Shown: piece after piece, positions 4,130-6,847 of the stretch
Layout of the letters: the number at the start of each line of letters is the position of its first letter
Position numbering within the stretch: position 1 is the first letter of the stretch
Assembly (NCBI GenBank): GCA_009845505.1
Contig: VXZL01000203.1
Coordinates: forward strand, 1 to 6,847
Reading direction: 5' to 3'
Source: Candidatus Poribacteria bacterium
GTDB lineage: Bacteria > Poribacteria > WGA-4E > WGA-3G
Length of the DNA: 6,847 nt
Translations under genes and position numbers: made by a program
Notes under the pieces: generated by a model
What the model was told of the DNA's origin: nothing
The model's database searches: none
The model's input: the letters and a program-made list of their open reading frames with translations, nothing else

Positions 4130-4169
4130 GGTAAGTTCAACTTTAGTATATAGCGGATTAATCCCATCT

Positions 4170-6782
4170 TTATGCTGAAGATTTCGGATTCCAGAACGCA
4201 CAGATTATCGCCGTAATCGGTATCGCCAAGACCAGACCCAACGTTCCAGCGAGCAACCGAACGATTTCTGCAGAGACAACACCAATACTCAATAACTGCA
4301 CCGGCGGTGATTTGAAAAAGTCGAGATTTGGTGCTGCAATCGTAACGACCAAAAGCAGCTCCACACCAAGATACGCGAAGACCAACGTATTCACCATCGT
4401 GCCGAGGATGTCCGTGCCGACGTTCAGACCGGAGGCGATCAGTCGCCATGTCGGCATATTCGGATTCGCTCTACGAATCTCCTCCATACTCGATGCCACC
4501 TCAATCGCACCGTCAACAGCGACACCCAATACTCCCATCAGCATACCCGCCAAGAGGATTTGCACGAAATCGAACGGCGGGGTGCGCGTCGCCTCAACAA
4601 TATCGGCGGAAATCGCATTCTCCAACCCCGAAAAATGGAGGTGCTGCTGTGCAAACAATACAATTAAACCAGCGACCAAAATCCCGCCCATCGTTCCAAG
4701 CACCGCTGCAAAAGTTTTCCGACTCGGACCGATGACGAATACGAGAGACACAAATGCCACCACACCCGATGTCAGCGTCACAACGAACACAGCATTCGCA
4801 CCCTCCGAGATTAAGGGTAACATGAAGAAGTAGATGACCCCTGCAGAAATTAGCATCGCACACGCCGTCCGGATCCCCTCAAGCCTACCGACGACGATAA
4901 TCAGCAGGAGCATCCCGCCTACCATCCAAATCAGAAACCGGTCTCTGCCGTAATCTTGAACGATGTTCACGAGACCTATCTGATCAGGGTCTCCGGCGAC
5001 ACGGCAGAGAATAACATCTCCAGGTTCCGCCGGAATGCTCAACAACGGCATATTGTGATTCACAATGTTCCGTAAGACCAAGCGTCTGCCCTTATACATC
5101 CCGCTGAGCATCTCCACCTCAAGAATATGATGCTCACTCTTTGACTCATAGACCTTGAGAACATTCGCTTCGCTATCCGCCATTGCCCGGACGCTATAGG
5201 TCTGCTCGTACTTCTCATCCAAGAGCAGCCAACGGCTGTCTTTCCACGGTTTGACTGAGACATTCACCTCATCTGAAAATAGGATGTCTTGACGCTTGAA
5301 TTCCTCACGCAAAACTTGTGGCACGATACGATTGTCCAACTCACCTGCAGCACTGCCATCAATATTAAAAAGGAAATTACCGTTCGACTCAAGCAGTCGG
5401 ACCACTTTACCCTTCGCATACTCCGACTTATTAATCGGATTTCCTTCGGCATCGCGTTGCTCAGAGATCGTCGCAGAGAGTTCATGTGTACGATAGTAAA
5501 CAAAGACCGTACCAATCAGAACAAGAGCCATAGCAATAGGCACAGCGATTCGGGCTTTGCTGCGAGGCGGATCGGCACGGAATAACTCCTCTAATTCTTC
5601 CTCCGAAGGCAAGTCCTCGTGAATCTCGGACTTATCAACCTTTGCGTATTGGGTCAGAAAACCGGCAACCGCTGCAGCGATGGGAACCGTGAGCACCAAC
5701 CCGATCGTCCCTACCACCGCTTGAATAATCGCAACTGCTGTCGCTTCATCGTTGACGAGACGTAAGAATGGATAGAGGATCCCGACTTCGGGAAAGTCGA
5801 TGCGGGGTAGGAGCATTGTCATCATGTGCGCACCGAGGTAAGCAAAGATGAGCGTATCCGCCATTGTTCCCATAATGTCGCGACCGACATTCAGTCCGGC
5901 GCGGATGGCCTGGCGGACGGTGATGTTTGGGTTCACCTGCTTGACCTCATGCACACTTGAAGAGATGGACATACTCACGTCCATCATGGCACCAACGGCA
6001 CCCAAGATAATACCCGCAGACAGAATACCCGTGAAATTCCAGCCATGCGAACTGGAGGTCCGCCACAACGCAAGACCGAGTTCTAAAAAACCGAACTCTT
6101 GCGCCAAGCCCGTTAATGCCATCACATGTTGGCTCAGGACAGATAACACGCCAACAGCGGCTAATCCACCGAGGGTACCAATTACACCAGAGATCAATTT
6201 GTAACTAAACCCTGTGATGAGTAGGAAAGTCGTGAACGTCAGAAAGGCAGCAATCAGGAGGGCAATTGCGATCGGATTGTAACCAGCAACAGTTAGCGGA
6301 ACTAAGACATAAAGCACAGTCAGCGCAGTAACAAAGAGTGTCAGAATCGCCCGGACCCCTTTCATACCAGCGACGAGTATCATCAACACCCCTAATACAC
6401 CCGCCAGATAAAGCAGAAACGGCGTACGAAAGTATTCACGCATTGAAACGGTGTCAATTCTCGGATTCATCGGATCGCGAAGCGGAATATCAAGAAACAG
6501 GACATCACCTTTCCGTATGACACGGTCCCCAAAGGCGCGGCCCGTCCAGATATTGTTCACCTGAATCATCTCGCCACGGAATTGTCCAGAGAGGATTCGG
6601 AACGATAAAACTTGATCTGCTTCGTCGCTTGTGTCTATCCCGACGACGCGTCCCAAGCAGACCAGCACTTGTAACGCACCGTCGTGTGTTACTTCTGCAA
6701 ACCGATAGAGTCGGACATGCAACACCGTAACGCTTAACAAGATGAGCAGGATAGCTGCGATTTTGATATTTCTTTCTCTCAT
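4170..6782 (-). CDS. Tandem YibE/F-family membrane protein, 870 aa
   Basis: YibE/F (PF07907) proteins are polytopic membrane proteins of unresolved function, usually about 350-430 residues. This one contains two full units. Unit 1 (about 1-400): an N-terminal membrane segment (8-26), a beta-rich soluble region (27-120), about seven membrane segments (122-378) and the signature GAVGAMMDVSMSISSSVHEV...NPN...GLNVGRDIMGTMADTLIFAYLG (261-317). Unit 2 (about 405-870): a membrane segment (411-429), a longer soluble region (430-614), about seven membrane segments (615-862) and the matching signature GVLGVAVDGAIEVASSMEEI...NPN...GLNVGTDILGTMVNTLVFAYLG (750-806). An acidic cytosol-like linker (386-402) joins them. 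In unit 2 the MDVSMS block is VDGAIE and the R of GRD is T, so the second copy may be structural or altered. The gene converges on the DUF433 operon with a 40-bp gap and no clear terminator. No good Shine-Dalgarno or promoter is seen ahead of the ATG at 6782, but this start gives a proper first membrane segment. Confidence 0.85.
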   Translation of the reverse strand: MRERNIKIAAILLILLSVTVLHVRLYRFAEVTHDGALQVLVCLGRVVGIDTSDEADQVLSFRILSGQFRGEMIQVNNIWTGRAFGDRVIRKGDVLFLDIPLRDPMNPRIDTVSMREYFRTPFLLYLAGVLGVLMILVAGMKGVRAILTLFVTALTVLYVLVPLTVAGYNPIAIALLIAAFLTFTTFLLITGFSYKLISGVIGTLGGLAAVGVLSVLSQHVMALTGLAQEFGFLELGLALWRTSSSHGWNFTGILSAGIILGAVGAMMDVSMSISSSVHEVKQVNPNITVRQAIRAGLNVGRDIMGTMADTLIFAYLGAHMMTMLLPRIDFPEVGILYPFLRLVNDEATAVAIIQAVVGTIGLVLTVPIAAAVAGFLTQYAKVDKSEIHEDLPSEEELEELFRADPPRSKARIAVPIAMALVLIGTVFVYYRTHELSATISEQRDAEGNPINKSEYAKGKVVRLLESNGNFLFNIDGSAAGELDNRIVPQVLREEFKRQDILFSDEVNVSVKPWKDSRWLLLDEKYEQTYSVRAMADSEANVLKVYESKSEHHILEVEMLSGMYKGRRLVLRNIVNHNMPLLSIPAEPGDVILCRVAGDPDQIGLVNIVQDYGRDRFLIWMVGGMLLLIIVVGRLEGIRTACAMLISAGVIYFFMLPLISEGANAVFVVTLTSGVVAFVSLVFVIGPSRKTFAAVLGTMGGILVAGLIVLFAQQHLHFSGLENAISADIVEATRTPPFDFVQILLAGMLMGVLGVAVDGAIEVASSMEEIRRANPNMPTWRLIASGLNVGTDILGTMVNTLVFAYLGVELLLVVTIAAPNLDFFKSPPVQLLSIGVVSAEIVRLLAGTLGLVLAIPITAIICAFWNPKSSA

Positions 6783-6830
6783 TTTTTATTTTAGAGCAGA
6801 TTTCAAAATTAATTGGACATTAGTACTGGT

Positions 6831-6846
6831 GAGGTTAGGAAACCTC
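6831..6846. repeat. Palindromic intergenic repeat, cut by the window edge
   Basis: GAGGTT (6831-6836), loop AGGA, AACCTC (6841-6846) is a perfect 6-bp inverted repeat upstream of the YibE/F gene. The preceding bases CTGGT suggest that the stem may continue past the window end. It resembles dispersed intergenic hairpin repeats; a role in the gene's promoter cannot be excluded. Confidence 0.5.
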
Positions 6847-6847
6847 G

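Noticed and set aside
4155..4164. GGATTAATCC palindrome in the convergent gap as a terminator
   Set aside because: It has no loop and no T-run; a 10-bp palindrome in AT-rich DNA can arise by chance.
1..6847. CRISPR array or tRNA/rRNA genes
   Set aside because: No regularly spaced direct repeats and no cloverleaf or rRNA-like segment were seen on reading through the window. The RNA-guided component here is TnpB, not Cas.

Overview
The window looks like bacterial accessory DNA of moderate GC content. It carries an IS200/IS605-family (TnpB-only) insertion, a DUF433/DUF5615 toxin-antitoxin cassette, an operon for a protein related to Anabaena sensory rhodopsin transducer (ASRT), and a large polytopic membrane protein. 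Abundant TnpB elements with short hairpin ends, together with DUF433-DUF5615 pairs, suit lineages such as Candidatus Poribacteria or Cyanobacteria. The host cannot be fixed from sequence alone; Poribacteria is my weak first guess. There is no rRNA, tRNA or CRISPR array.

Left part (1-2871). After about 300 bp without a convincing gene comes a perfect sigma70-type promoter (303-331). It drives a small gene of unknown function (362-706). A 1,440-bp IS605-type element sits at the last codon of that gene (703-2142, tnpB on the minus strand). Its ends were placed with the IS608 logic of subterminal hairpins, guide tetranucleotides and cleavage tetranucleotides. Removing it joins the small gene, ending in Val-stop, to the next gene with a 14-nt gap. 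The two were therefore probably one operon, and the element supplied a replacement stop codon. The downstream gene (2161-2871) encodes an ASRT-family (PF07100-like) domain behind a novel N-terminal region of about 100 residues. The element's outer end carries back-to-back promoters, one for tnpB and one facing out into the ASRT-like gene.

Middle part (2881-4129). An orphan right end of a related IS lies just after the ASRT-like gene. It has a compensatory change in its guide and cleavage motifs, which argues it was once a functional end. Next is a compact operon with its own promoter and strong Shine-Dalgarno: a DUF433 antitoxin, a DUF5615 PIN-like toxin overlapping by ATGA, and 3 nt later a second, paralogous DUF433 antitoxin with no toxin of its own.

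Right part (4170-6847). A convergent minus-strand gene encodes an 870-residue membrane protein made of two complete YibE/F units in tandem; the second unit has lost several signature residues. The window ends inside or next to a palindromic intergenic repeat.

The most notable points are the resolved IS insertion that preserves its target's reading frame, the covarying orphan IS end, the rhodopsin-free ASRT-domain operon, the tandem YibE/F protein and the antitoxin-toxin-antitoxin cassette.
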